Origin: Thalassospira profundimaris
GTDB lineage: Bacteria > Pseudomonadota > Alphaproteobacteria > Rhodospirillales > Thalassospiraceae
Direction of reading: 5' to 3'
Length of the DNA stretch: 64,000 bases
Assembly (NCBI RefSeq): GCF_003326755.1
Contig: NZ_JPWH01000001.1
Location: 30,227-94,226 of the forward strand
Shown here piece after piece: positions 27,539-36,514 of this stretch (position 1 is its first letter; every line of letters starts with the position of its first letter). The position numbers and the translations under genes are program-made. The notes below the pieces were generated by a model that saw nothing but the letters and a program-made list of their open reading frames with translations, searched no databases and was not told the DNA's origin.

Positions 27539-28449
27539 GCCAGCCCCCCGTGCAAAACGGATAATAACGCGATCGCAACAAAAATCTCTGTCACGATCTG
27601 ACAACATCCCAGCACATCCCCGCTATGTCCGCCAATTTGCCAGCGGGCCAACAAACCCACCACAAAACAGGCCAGAACCATTGCCAGCACGGACGCCAGC
27701 ATCATCACCGGCCCGGCCAAAAGCAGGGTAAGAAGAATACATAACAGGGCTGCCACCAAAAACGGCACAACAGCCGGACGACCGGCCCCACGCCCCAAAC
27801 CGTCTTCGCGGGCCGGGGACAAAAACAGCATGATAACCGGCATGGACAGACGCGAAAACAGTGCCACAACCAGCAGCAGCATCATGAAAACGCCGCTCTC
27901 AATGGCCTGTTGGAGCACAAAAAACCGCGCGGCAAAGGCAATAACCAAGGCGACAACGCCATAACTGCCTATCCTGCTGTCGCGCATGATGGCAAGTTTG
28001 CGCTCTCGCGTCACGCCGCCACCAAATCCATCCGCGCAATCGGCCAGGCCATCCTCGTGCAGCGCCCCGGTCAACCCGACCAGGGCCATCAGGGCAAAAA
28101 CCGCCGCCAGACCGGTATTGCCGGTCAGCCCCAAAACCGCCTGGGCGGGAAGAACCGCCATCCCGGCCAGCAGGATTCCCACCAGCGGCCAGCACCAGAC
28201 CGACCGGGCGATCAGGCCCGACTGAAATTCAAGCCGGGCAGGCCAGGGAATGCGCGACAGCAACATCAGGGCACGACCGAAATCCGCCACAAGGCGCTCC
28301 ATATTGGTCAGGTCTGCCGCGCGCGCATCCTCAACGGATTCCGGGGCCTTTCGGGCGTCTGACGCATCGGCATCCTGCACTGTTCCGGCAGGATCAATCT
28401 GGTCAGAATGCGGGCGGGAAGAAAAAGGCTGATCTGATGACACCGGCAT
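27535..28449 (-). CDS. cobS: Adenosylcobinamide-GDP ribazoletransferase (cobalamin synthase)
   Basis: The membrane enzyme (called CobV in aerobic nomenclature) that joins AdoCbi-GDP with alpha-ribazole to give adenosylcobalamin. It is largely hydrophobic with about six segments. The metal-binding signature HEDGLADCADGFGGG is clear. The 304-residue form has an N-terminal hydrophilic extension of about 49 residues; a start at 28302 would give the usual length but has no ribosome site, and neither start is decisive. The stop overlaps the cobC start. It is read divergently from cobT, which makes the other substrate of this step. Confidence 0.93.
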   Translation of the reverse strand: MPVSSDQPFSSRPHSDQIDPAGTVQDADASDARKAPESVEDARAADLTNMERLVADFGRALMLLSRIPWPARLEFQSGLIARSVWCWPLVGILLAGMAVLPAQAVLGLTGNTGLAAVFALMALVGLTGALHEDGLADCADGFGGGVTRERKLAIMRDSRIGSYGVVALVIAFAARFFVLQQAIESGVFMMLLLVVALFSRLSMPVIMLFLSPAREDGLGRGAGRPAVVPFLVAALLCILLTLLLAGPVMMLASVLAMVLACFVVGLLARWQIGGHSGDVLGCCQIVTEIFVAIALLSVLHGGLA

Positions 28450-28559
28450 TTTCCGATTTTCAAACTGGCAATTTGACTGGGGGAAGACTAATCATGGTGC
28501 GCAACAATGCCAAGCACCATTACCCAGCCCAGGTGTTTCCTGTCCCCCGGAGACTTTTG

Positions 28560-29594
28560 ATGTTCGATCCCAAACACCCGCCGCAAAACCTTGATGACAT
28601 CCGCGCCCTGATGGCAGAGCTGCCAAAAGCCGATGAAACCGCCCGTGAAGCCGTCATCGCCCGGGAACCGCACCTCACCAAGCCAGAAGGATCGCTGGGA
28701 CGGCTCGAGGAAATCAGCCTGTGGCTGGCGGAATGGCAGGGGAACCCCCGCCCCCGCGCCAGTCGCCCGCGTGTGACCATTTTTGCTGGCAGTCACGGAG
28801 TGTGCGATCAGGGGGTTTCCGCCTTTCCGGCCAGTGTGAACCAGCAAATGGTGGAAAATTTCATCAATGGCGGGGCGGCCATTAACCAGATTTGCAAGGC
28901 AGTCGATGCCGAATTGCGGGTGATGGAAGTCGCCCTTGAAATTCCCACCAATGATTTCAGCCGCGAAGCCGCCATGCTCGATGAAGACTGCGCCGAAGCA
29001 ATGGCCTTTGGCATGAGCGCGGTTGAAACCGGGCTGGATGTTTTTGTCCCCGGTGAAATGGGCATTGGCAACACCACCGCGGCAGCGGCCATTTCGCATG
29101 CGCTGTTTGGTGGCACACCCGAGGACTGGACGGGCCGGGGAACCGGCATTGATGACAGCACCCTTGCCCTTAAAACCCGGGTGGTCGGCGATGCGGTGAT
29201 TTTACATCGCAACCAGATGCGCGACGGGCTGGACGTGCTGCGTTGCGTTGGCGGGCGTGAAATTGCCGCAATGGCCGGTGCCATTCTGGCAGCCCGCCTG
29301 CAACGCGTGCCTGTTGTGCTCGATGGCTATGTTTCCTGTGCTGCTGCGGCCATCCTGCATCATATCCGCCACGATGCGCTGGATCATTGCCTGGTCGGGC
29401 ATCTCTCCTCGGAACCGGGACATCGTAATCTGGTTGAAAAACTGGGTAAAAAACCGCTGCTGGATTTCAATATGCGCCTTGGCGAAGGGTCGGGCGCGGC
29501 CCTGACACTGCCCCTTCTGCGCGCGGCTGCCGCCTGTCATAACGATATGGCAACGTTTGAGACAGCCCATGTCAGCAAACGCGAAGAAGACTGA
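28560..29594 (+). CDS. cobT: Nicotinate-nucleotide-dimethylbenzimidazole phosphoribosyltransferase
   Basis: CobT (CobU in aerobic nomenclature; 344 residues) makes alpha-ribazole phosphate, activating the lower ligand of B12. It begins with the family stretch EPHLTKPEGSLGRLEEI, has GGAAINQICKAVDAEL, MGIGNTTAAAAI and ends with LGEGSGAALTLPLL, containing the catalytic glutamate. The ATG at 28560 has GGAG eight to eleven bases upstream and gives the normal length, so the upstream in-frame starts at 28437 and 28494 were rejected. It is divergent from cobS-cobC and closed by a terminator. Confidence 0.96.
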   Translation: MFDPKHPPQNLDDIRALMAELPKADETAREAVIAREPHLTKPEGSLGRLEEISLWLAEWQGNPRPRASRPRVTIFAGSHGVCDQGVSAFPASVNQQMVENFINGGAAINQICKAVDAELRVMEVALEIPTNDFSREAAMLDEDCAEAMAFGMSAVETGLDVFVPGEMGIGNTTAAAAISHALFGGTPEDWTGRGTGIDDSTLALKTRVVGDAVILHRNQMRDGLDVLRCVGGREIAAMAGAILAARLQRVPVVLDGYVSCAAAAILHHIRHDALDHCLVGHLSSEPGHRNLVEKLGKKPLLDFNMRLGEGSGAALTLPLLRAAAACHNDMATFETAHVSKREED

Positions 29595-29640
29595 TTAAGC
29601 AACGGGCCCGAAACCCGACACCCTTTGCCGATTCAGATAC

Positions 29641-29680
29641 ACAAACACCGCCTGATCCTTTCGGGCGGTGTTTGTATTTC
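29641..29680. terminator. Terminator between cobT and the EAL-like gene
   Basis: Stem ACAAACACCGCC (29641-29652) with GGCGGTGTTTGT (29664-29675) and an 11-base loop, then ATTTC. It serves convergent genes. Confidence 0.8.
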
Positions 29681-29719
29681 GGGTGAGAGTCCCACATTAT
29701 GTGTCAGGAAATTGGACCG

Positions 29720-30955
29720 TTACTTTTTTGCCCGGGCATATTCATTCAGCAAATGTTCAACATAACGGCCCTGGAACATGGTGATATTGACGGAATGGCC
29801 AAAATCAATCGCGCTCTGGTCATCACACCGGCACATGATCACCCGTGTATCGCCTGCCACCTTGATCGCCTCGCGAATTTCATCCACCTTTTCATCGGGC
29901 AGATCTTTCATCTCGGGCGACCACATCATCTTGATCGTATCAAGGCCCAGTTTGTTGCGATTGATGTAAGGCAGGGATAAATGACTGATGCCATCAATAC
30001 TGATGCGATAACCGCGATCCCGGCAAAAATCACGGGCGAAGAAAAACTGCCCCAGATCGGCAAAAATATCGATCTTTTGCAGTTCCAGCACAATTGTCCC
30101 GCGCTGGCCCGCCTTGACATTGCTGTCAAAGGTTAAAAATTCCGGCGACAGCAGGGTGGAAACATTCAGATTGATGCTGACTGACCCCGAAACACTGGTA
30201 TCGTTGGTGCGTGACAGCAAAGCCAGCATCCGGCGGTCAAGAATTTCCGTCAAATGCTGAAACAGCCAGCGATTGGACGTCACATTGATGTCAGGCAGCA
30301 GGGTGTGCTGCAAATCGCGGATCGAAATGAACAATTCGTGGAAAACCGGGGTTGGTTGGGCCCCGCCCACCACGGCACAAATCGCCTGGCGGCGCATCAA
30401 ATTCGACAAATCGGCACGGCGCAGGGCCTCATCGATCCGGCCCAGAATTTTCGGCGTTAAAGGCGCACCATCCTCGTTTGAGTCCGGCGCATCATTATGA
30501 CGCCTGGCCGCCTGGCTAACAGTCTTTTCCCGCGTGGCGTTACTGCGCACAAGACGCTGGGTTAAATGCAGAAAATCCTTATATTGCTTATCGACATCAA
30601 AAAAATCGGTAAAGCTGGCCGGCGCACCATCGGAATCCACCCCGTCCGCCAGCAGCGGGTCATCGTTAAACAGGAATTTCAACCGAAAAAGGGCCGCGTT
30701 GACTTCATCAACGTATTTTTGTTCAAAAATAAAAATAATATCCTGATTGGTCAGAACAAACAAACGCCCCACCACCATGGGCACCAGTTCCTCGAACGCG
30801 GTCAGGCAGGTGCGAATATGATGTTCCCGGCGATTGTAGCTCTGCAATTTGGAAATATGCACATGCACGGCACCCACACCCTGTCGCCGACGTTCCAGAC
30901 GCCGGACATAATCAACCAGAAACGCCTCGGGAGAGGGGAGTGAATTATCAGACAT
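29720..30955 (-). CDS. Degenerate EAL-domain protein
   Basis: A 411-residue cytosolic protein. The C-terminal 200 residues align by eye with an EAL (c-di-GMP phosphodiesterase) fold: SINLNVSTLLSPEF, IVLELQKIDIFADLG in place of the EAL helix, YRISIDGISHLSL where DDFGTGYSSL is expected, LDTIKMMW for the K-D motif, and MFQGRYVEHLL for QGY. The metal-binding DD is reduced to DG, so catalysis is unlikely; it may bind nucleotide or a protein. The N-terminal half (residues 1-125) contains a GGDEF/PAS-sized region without a catalytic motif. Single gene, divergent from gmhA. Confidence 0.75.
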   Translation of the reverse strand: MSDNSLPSPEAFLVDYVRRLERRRQGVGAVHVHISKLQSYNRREHHIRTCLTAFEELVPMVVGRLFVLTNQDIIFIFEQKYVDEVNAALFRLKFLFNDDPLLADGVDSDGAPASFTDFFDVDKQYKDFLHLTQRLVRSNATREKTVSQAARRHNDAPDSNEDGAPLTPKILGRIDEALRRADLSNLMRRQAICAVVGGAQPTPVFHELFISIRDLQHTLLPDINVTSNRWLFQHLTEILDRRMLALLSRTNDTSVSGSVSINLNVSTLLSPEFLTFDSNVKAGQRGTIVLELQKIDIFADLGQFFFARDFCRDRGYRISIDGISHLSLPYINRNKLGLDTIKMMWSPEMKDLPDEKVDEIREAIKVAGDTRVIMCRCDDQSAIDFGHSVNITMFQGRYVEHLLNEYARAKK

Positions 30956-31309
30956 ATGAACCCGGTTGTTTGTGCATTTGATCCGAAAATACGGAATCCG
31001 AAACAGTATAAATCCTTATCGTTAACAGCATATGTATCCAACCCCGCAAAATTGTCGAATAGTTTCTTAATCTCGTCGACAATCCCGACATAGCCACAAA
31101 GACAGGTCGTCTCACCGGAAAGGATCTATTTGCATCAAGGCCGGCTTGCGGCCTGATAAGCAATAGCCACAATGAAACCAAAGTGCTAGTTTCGCCGCGA
31201 TCATGATCTTTTTGCCCTGAGAGGTGTAAAATCGGATCACACCCGGACAAGACCGGGACCTGGTCTTACCCAATGGCTGCCACCTGCAATTTCAAGATAC
31301 GAGCCGGAA
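30956..31309. other. Divergent promoter region between the EAL-like gene and gmhA
   Basis: 354 bases with no gene. It should hold promoters for both directions. A GATCCG/CGGAATC inverted pair lies near 30979-30998. Nothing else clear. Confidence 0.4.
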
Positions 31310-31891
31310 ATGGACATAAACACATTCTTTGATGCCGAGTTTGACGAGCATTTCGACCTGGTCAACAAAACGCGCGAAGCAACACGCGACCCGTTTATCA
31401 AGCTGGTTGATCTGTGTGAAAATGCCCTGAATGCTGGCAACAAGCTGCTGTTTTTCGGCAATGGCGGATCGGCAGGGGATGCACAGCATATCGCAACCGA
31501 ATTCACGGTCCGATATGTCCATAACCGTCGTGCCTTACCCGCCATTGCGCTAACCACCGACAGTTCGGCGCTAACCGCAATCGGCAATGATTTCGGCTTT
31601 GATCATTTGTTTGAACGCCAGGTAGAGGCACTTGGCAAACCGGGTGACGTCGCGATTGGCATTTCCACATCGGGCAACAGCAAAAATGTTAATCTGGCGC
31701 TTGAAAAAGCCCGTGAAATGGGCCTGATTGCCACCGGCTGGACCGGTCGTTCCGGCGGGGATATGGCCGCCCTGTGTGACCCTGTGATGATCGTTCCCAG
31801 CCAGACCACGGCCCGCATCCAGGAAATGCACATCATGCTGGGCCAAATGCTGGTCGGTATGCTGGAATACCGTTTGGGTCTTCGCGATTAA
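31310..31891 (+). CDS. gmhA: Sedoheptulose 7-phosphate isomerase
   Basis: GmhA (193 residues) converts sedoheptulose 7-phosphate to D-glycero-D-manno-heptose 7-phosphate, the first step in making ADP-heptose for lipopolysaccharide core. The SIS domain shows FFGNGGSAGDAQHIATEF, ALTTDSSALTAIGND, GISTSGNSKNV and the late QEMHIMLGQML helix with the metal/acid-base histidine. It lies 61 bases before hldE, which performs the next steps, so the pair is an operon. Confidence 0.94.
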   Translation: MDINTFFDAEFDEHFDLVNKTREATRDPFIKLVDLCENALNAGNKLLFFGNGGSAGDAQHIATEFTVRYVHNRRALPAIALTTDSSALTAIGNDFGFDHLFERQVEALGKPGDVAIGISTSGNSKNVNLALEKAREMGLIATGWTGRSGGDMAALCDPVMIVPSQTTARIQEMHIMLGQMLVGMLEYRLGLRD

Positions 31892-31952
31892 ACAAGCCCA
31901 GTACGATACCAAATCCTGATTAAAGACGACAACCGATACCGGAAGTACCTTC

Positions 31953-33425
31953 ATGACCGATCTAAGCCATCTTGCCCGTCTGGTTGAAGAGCTGGGAAAT
32001 GCCAAAATCCTGTGTATTGGCGATGTTATGCTTGATCGGTTTGTCTATGGGTCGGTCACGCGCATATCCCCCGAAGCCCCCATTCCCGTTATTCGCGTAC
32101 AGCGCGAAAGTGCGATGCTGGGCGGGGCAGGCAACGTGGTGCGCAATGCAACGGCACTGGGCGCCTCGGTCAAGTTTCTCTCGATGGTGGGCGATGATCT
32201 GCCCGGCCGCGAAGTCATGGAATATGTCGCCAGTGACGAACGGGTCGAACCCTATATCCAGATCGAACGCAACCGCCCCACCACGATTAAAACCCGCTTC
32301 ATTGCTGGTGGACAGCAATTATTACGATCAGATAACGAAACCACATCCCCGCCTGCCGAAACCACCCTTGTCCATATTGGCGACCTGGCCGCGCAACTGA
32401 CCCCGGATGTCAATGCCGTGGTCCTGTCCGATTACGGCAAGGGGCTGGTAAACAGCCACTTGATCCGCGCGACGATTGATGCCGCCCGGGCGGCAGGCAA
32501 AACCGTGATTGTTGACCCGAAGGGCAATGACTATAGCCGGTATCGCGGCGCAACCCTGGTCACTCCCAACCGGGCGGAGGCCGAAGCTGCCACCGGCATT
32601 GCCGTTAATAATGACGAGGATGCCATTCGCGCCGCCCGCCACATTATTGAAAATTGCGGCATTGAAAATGTCCTGCTGACCCGCAGCCAGGATGGCATGA
32701 CGCTGGTTCCAGCCAGTGGCGACGCCATCCATCTGCCCACCGAAGCGCGCGAAGTTTATGACGTATCAGGCGCGGGCGATACCGTGGTTGCCTGCCTTGC
32801 CGCCAGCATCGCCGCCGGCAGCACCATTACCGATGCCGCCCGCATTGCCAATGTCGCAGCGGGCATTGTCGTGGGTAAAATCGGTACGGCGGTTGTGTAT
32901 CCCGATGAGTTGATCACGCTTTTGCATCATCATGACCTGATGATTGGCGAAGCCAAGCTGATGAAGCTGGATCGCATGGTGGACCGTGTTGAACGCTGGC
33001 GGCGCAAGGGATACAAGGTCGGCTTTACCAATGGCTGTTTTGATCTGCTCCATCCCGGCCATATCAGCCTGTTACAACAGGCCCGTTCGCAATGCGACCG
33101 GCTGGTGATTGGTCTGAATTCCGATGCCTCGGTCAAACGGCTGAAGGGCGAAACCCGCCCGGTGCAGTCCGAGGCCGCCCGTGCCGCCGTTTTGGGGTCG
33201 CTGGAAACCGTTAGCGGTGTGGTGATCTTCGATGAAGATACCCCGATTGAGGTGATTTCCGCGCTGAAGCCCGATATTCTGGTCAAGGGTGCTGATTACA
33301 CCATCGATACCGTGGTCGGGGCCGATATTGTCCAGGGATATGGCGGCAAAGTGTTTTTGGCCCAGTTGGCCGACGGTTTTTCCACCACCTCGACCATTGC
33401 CCGGATGAACAAAAAGCCCGACTGA
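31953..33425 (+). CDS. hldE: Bifunctional heptose 7-phosphate kinase / heptose 1-phosphate adenylyltransferase
   Basis: HldE (490 residues, family-typical) has an N-terminal PfkB/ribokinase-type kinase of about 330 residues (MLGGAGNVVRNATALGA; catalytic DVSGAGDTVVACLAA) and a C-terminal nucleotidyltransferase with NGCFDLLHPGH as the HxGH site. It phosphorylates C1 of heptose 7-phosphate and later adds AMP; a GmhB phosphatase is needed in between and is not in the window. GGAAG lies about 10 bases before the ATG. Confidence 0.96.
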   Translation: MTDLSHLARLVEELGNAKILCIGDVMLDRFVYGSVTRISPEAPIPVIRVQRESAMLGGAGNVVRNATALGASVKFLSMVGDDLPGREVMEYVASDERVEPYIQIERNRPTTIKTRFIAGGQQLLRSDNETTSPPAETTLVHIGDLAAQLTPDVNAVVLSDYGKGLVNSHLIRATIDAARAAGKTVIVDPKGNDYSRYRGATLVTPNRAEAEAATGIAVNNDEDAIRAARHIIENCGIENVLLTRSQDGMTLVPASGDAIHLPTEAREVYDVSGAGDTVVACLAASIAAGSTITDAARIANVAAGIVVGKIGTAVVYPDELITLLHHHDLMIGEAKLMKLDRMVDRVERWRRKGYKVGFTNGCFDLLHPGHISLLQQARSQCDRLVIGLNSDASVKRLKGETRPVQSEAARAAVLGSLETVSGVVIFDEDTPIEVISALKPDILVKGADYTIDTVVGADIVQGYGGKVFLAQLADGFSTTSTIARMNKKPD

Positions 33426-33446
33426 CAGATTTATTTCGATTTCAAA

Positions 33447-34100
33447 TCAAAAATCGGAGGCGGGTTCCGGCCAGGGCTGGATACTCAGGTGCGGCCAGAT
33501 TTTACGCCAGCGATCGGTTTTCTGGCGGTAAATGGCCGCCACGGGCAAAACCGGGTTGGGCACCACACGGCCCAAAAGCACTTTTTCCAGCCCGAACGGG
33601 GCATAAATTTCAAAATCCCCCGTCGGGTGCTGGCGCAATGCAATTGCCGTGGTCTGGTAGGCAAAGCGGTCAATACCATCGCTGGCACGGTAAACATCGC
33701 CATAGGCAAAACCGAATTTCGGTTCATACCAGATGGGCACCCGGGCCTGATTGCGCATCTCTACGCGTACCGGCACATCATCAAACAGGGCCGTTACCTG
33801 TTTGATCACGCGATCTTCAGCCTCAAATCCCGTATCGGGATCGAAATAAAACAGGTCGTAATCATCAATATGGGCTGTTGGGTCATAACCTGCCTGAATA
33901 TTCCAGATGGTTTGCGCCAGACATCCGGCTGTTAACCACCAGTCATTCAGCCCGAAATGCGCCATTCGGTCTAAAATCACCTGAATATGGAGGTTTTTGC
34001 GCACCATCGACACAAATCTGCGCGCATCGCTGTCCGTCGCTGCATTTTCAGGGCTGATCGCAATGTCATATGAACCGGGTTTCATCGCAGGGGCATCCAA
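33447..34100 (-). CDS. Nucleotidyltransferase-fold family protein
   Basis: A 217-residue protein of the COG3575-type nucleotidyltransferase family. Visible features are WWLTAGCLAQTIWN, followed by IDDYDLFYFD with the acidic pair expected of a minimal nucleotidyltransferase, and a C-terminal FGLEKVLLGRVVPNP motif. The substrate is unknown. It ends 21 bases from the convergent hldE and lies 10 bases downstream of cbiB on the same strand, so it is probably co-transcribed with cbiB. Confidence 0.82.
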   Translation of the reverse strand: MDAPAMKPGSYDIAISPENAATDSDARRFVSMVRKNLHIQVILDRMAHFGLNDWWLTAGCLAQTIWNIQAGYDPTAHIDDYDLFYFDPDTGFEAEDRVIKQVTALFDDVPVRVEMRNQARVPIWYEPKFGFAYGDVYRASDGIDRFAYQTTAIALRQHPTGDFEIYAPFGLEKVLLGRVVPNPVLPVAAIYRQKTDRWRKIWPHLSIQPWPEPASDF

Positions 34101-34110
34101 CGCCTTTTGG

Positions 34111-35127
34111 TTAACGGTTCACGGCCATCCAGATCAGAACCGGCCACAGGCCATTTAAAAGACAGGACAGGACAAAAACCCGCAAAGCCGCCCGAATATC
34201 ATCGGGTGTCGCATCGCGCCGACCATTGCCAATATACGGGTCCTGGACAATTTCACTGCCATAGCGGCGCGGCCCGGCCAGGGATAAATCCAGCCCGCCC
34301 GCCATTGCCGCCTCCTGCCACCCGGCATTGGGGGATTTGTGCTTGCGCGCATCGCGCCACATGGTGGCCCAGGCCCGCCGCCCGGCGGTAAAGCCCAGCG
34401 AAATTACCACTGCCAGGCACACCAGCCCACCCGCCAGCCGGGCGGGAATAAAATTGGCAACATCATCCAGCCTTGCGGCAAACCGCCCGAAATAAAGATA
34501 ACGCCGATTACGATGGCCGATCATGGAATCCAGGGTATTGATCGCCTTATACAGGCACAGGCCAATTGGCCCGCCAACCGCAAACCAGAAAAGCGGGGCG
34601 ACAACGCCGTCGGAAAAATTCTCCGAACAGCTTTCAATCGCCGCCCGGCTCACCCCGGCATGGTCCAGGCTGGCCGGGTCGCGCCCGACAATCATGGAAA
34701 CCGCCTGTCGCCCGGCGGCCAGGCCATCCTGTTCCAGGCAATCGGCCACCACCTGCACATGTTGGTAAAGGCCCTTTTGGGCAATCAGCACACCCAGCAG
34801 GAAAATTTCGGCAACAATGCCGCTTGGCGCCCGAAGCGCCCAGAACTGAATGAAACCACCCACCGCACCGGCAACCAGCAAAACAGCCAGCACGGTTAAA
34901 ACACCGCGCAACAGGCGATCGCCATCGCTGCGATCGACGCGGTTGAGGCGTTTTTCAAAAAAGGCAATCAGCCGTCCGATCCAGACCACCGGATGGGGAA
35001 TGCGCGAAAACAGCCACGGCATATCGCCCGCAACCGCATCCAGGGCCAAACCCAGAATAATCACGGCAACGCCATAACCATAAATACCCGGTATCGGCAG
35101 CAAGAAATCGAAAATCACCTGTTCCAT
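34111..35127 (-). CDS. cbiB: Adenosylcobinamide-phosphate synthase
   Basis: A 338-residue membrane protein (CbiB, or CobD in aerobic nomenclature) that attaches aminopropanol or its phosphate to adenosylcobyric acid. Signatures are PHPVVWIGRLIAFFEKRLN near the N-terminus, VGRDPASLD, the segment ESCSENFSDGVVAPLFWF and the C-terminal GGLDLSLAGPRRYG, with several hydrophobic segments. It lies divergent from the cbiX operon across 263 bases. No aminopropanol-supplying CobD/CobC decarboxylase gene is present nearby. Confidence 0.96.
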   Translation of the reverse strand: MEQVIFDFLLPIPGIYGYGVAVIILGLALDAVAGDMPWLFSRIPHPVVWIGRLIAFFEKRLNRVDRSDGDRLLRGVLTVLAVLLVAGAVGGFIQFWALRAPSGIVAEIFLLGVLIAQKGLYQHVQVVADCLEQDGLAAGRQAVSMIVGRDPASLDHAGVSRAAIESCSENFSDGVVAPLFWFAVGGPIGLCLYKAINTLDSMIGHRNRRYLYFGRFAARLDDVANFIPARLAGGLVCLAVVISLGFTAGRRAWATMWRDARKHKSPNAGWQEAAMAGGLDLSLAGPRRYGSEIVQDPYIGNGRRDATPDDIRAALRVFVLSCLLNGLWPVLIWMAVNR

Positions 35128-35390
35128 CGCCGCAAGATGCGGCGCTTCCGGGATTGCGTCAATATGACTTTATACATCACACCCTTTGCCGTTATCATAA
35201 TTTTTCAATATTTTTCATAACTTAGCCACGATCCTGTAACAAACCTGCCCAATCAAAAGTACGATTCGCAAAGCTGCTGCTTGCAATCGGATGTTCAATC
35301 AGGGAAAACGTGGGGAACATCTGGCGGCACCATGTCCATCCGGGCAGGTTCAGACCGCATTGGCGAGAGAGAGAAAAAGGAGCAGCCTTT

Positions 35391-36482
35391 ATGTCCCCCA
35401 AAGGTGCGATCATGATTTGCGGGCACGGTTCGCGTGACGACCGTGCGGTTTCACAGTTCAACAATATGGTTGAGCAAATGAAACAAACCCATTTCGCCGA
35501 TTACGATGTTGAAAGCGGTTTTCTGGAATTTGCCCATCCCATTTTGCGCGATGGTTTTGAAAAACTGAAAGCCCGTGGTCACAAAAAAATCTACGCCCTG
35601 CCGGGCATGCTGTTTGCCGCGGGACATGTCAAAAATGACCTGCCCAGCGAGGTCAATAATTTTGACCATGAAAACCCCGATATTACGGTAAAATTTGGCC
35701 GCGACCTGGCAATTGACCCCAAATTGCTGCGTGCCAGTGCTGACCGTATCGAAGAAGCCCTGGCAACCGCCGATGACAGCATTGAACGCAAGGACACCCT
35801 GCTGATGGTGGTGGGGCGTGGCACCAACGACCCCGATGCCAATTCCAATGTTTATAAGGTTGCCCGCATGCTTCAGGAAGGCATGGGATTTGGCCGGGTG
35901 GAAGTCAGCTATTCCGGTGTGGCGCATCCGCGGGTCAATGCCGGTCTGCGCGAAGCCATGAAGCTGGGTTATAAACGGGTTGTCGTTTTCCCCTATTTCC
36001 TGTTTGTCGGCATTCTGATCGACCGGATTTACAGCCATACCGACGAAGTTGCGGCCGAATTCCCCGATGTCGAATTCATCAAGGCATCGTATCTGGCCGA
36101 TCATCCGCTGGTGCTGGAAAGCTTTGCCGAACGCCTGGCCGAAATTGATACCGGCGACAACAACATGAACTGTCAGCTTTGCAAATATCGCGAACAGATC
36201 ATTGGTTATGAAGGCGATGTTGCCACCCCGCAGGTCGGGCATCATCATCATGTGATGGGCATTGGTACCGATGGGCACGGTCATTCCCATGACCACGGAC
36301 ATGGTCATTCGCACGGGCATTCCCACGGTCACAGTCATGGGCATTCTCACGGCCACAGTCATAGTCATGATCATGGACATCATCACCACGATCACGGCCA
36401 TGACCACGGGCATTCCCATTCACATGGTCACAGCCACGCCCACGATCATGATCACGGCACCACAGAAAAAACCGGCAAATAA
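35391..36482 (+). CDS. cbiX: Sirohydrochlorin cobaltochelatase with His-rich tail
   Basis: Long-form CbiX (363 residues) inserts Co2+ into sirohydrochlorin at the start of the cobalt-early route. Two CbiX/CbiK-type halves are seen: ICGHGSRDDRAV with the active-site His11, a second metal histidine in FAAGHVKNDL, and PYFLFVGILIDRI. A MxCxxC motif (MNCQLC, residues 259-264), reported to hold an Fe-S cluster in this family, precedes a histidine-rich tail from about residue 284 to 357, likely for metal storage or delivery. AAGGAG eight bases before the ATG fixes the start. It heads the operon through cobM. Confidence 0.95.
   Translation: MSPKGAIMICGHGSRDDRAVSQFNNMVEQMKQTHFADYDVESGFLEFAHPILRDGFEKLKARGHKKIYALPGMLFAAGHVKNDLPSEVNNFDHENPDITVKFGRDLAIDPKLLRASADRIEEALATADDSIERKDTLLMVVGRGTNDPDANSNVYKVARMLQEGMGFGRVEVSYSGVAHPRVNAGLREAMKLGYKRVVVFPYFLFVGILIDRIYSHTDEVAAEFPDVEFIKASYLADHPLVLESFAERLAEIDTGDNNMNCQLCKYREQIIGYEGDVATPQVGHHHHVMGIGTDGHGHSHDHGHGHSHGHSHGHSHGHSHGHSHSHDHGHHHHDHGHDHGHSHSHGHSHAHDHDHGTTEKTGK
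36290..36460 (+). repeat. Histidine-codon repeat region in cbiX
   Basis: Imperfect tandem repeats of a CAC/CAT-GGC/GGT-CAT-TCC type unit encoding the His-Gly/His-Ser tail of CbiX. Such low-complexity DNA can change in copy number and may be variable between strains. Confidence 0.75.
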
Positions 36483-36514
36483 CCGGACCGAAACCGAGCC
36501 TGAAGGGCGGGGTT

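Noticed and set aside
35128..35390. Possible second cobalamin riboswitch before cbiX
   Set aside because: The region was read on both strands for the GCAACTG core and the GCCAGGA...CCTGCC closing stem; neither is present.
35451..36419. 322-codon minus-strand ORF opposite cbiX
   Set aside because: Its Met/Val-rich repetitive end is the complement of the CbiX histidine codons; no independent evidence of a gene.
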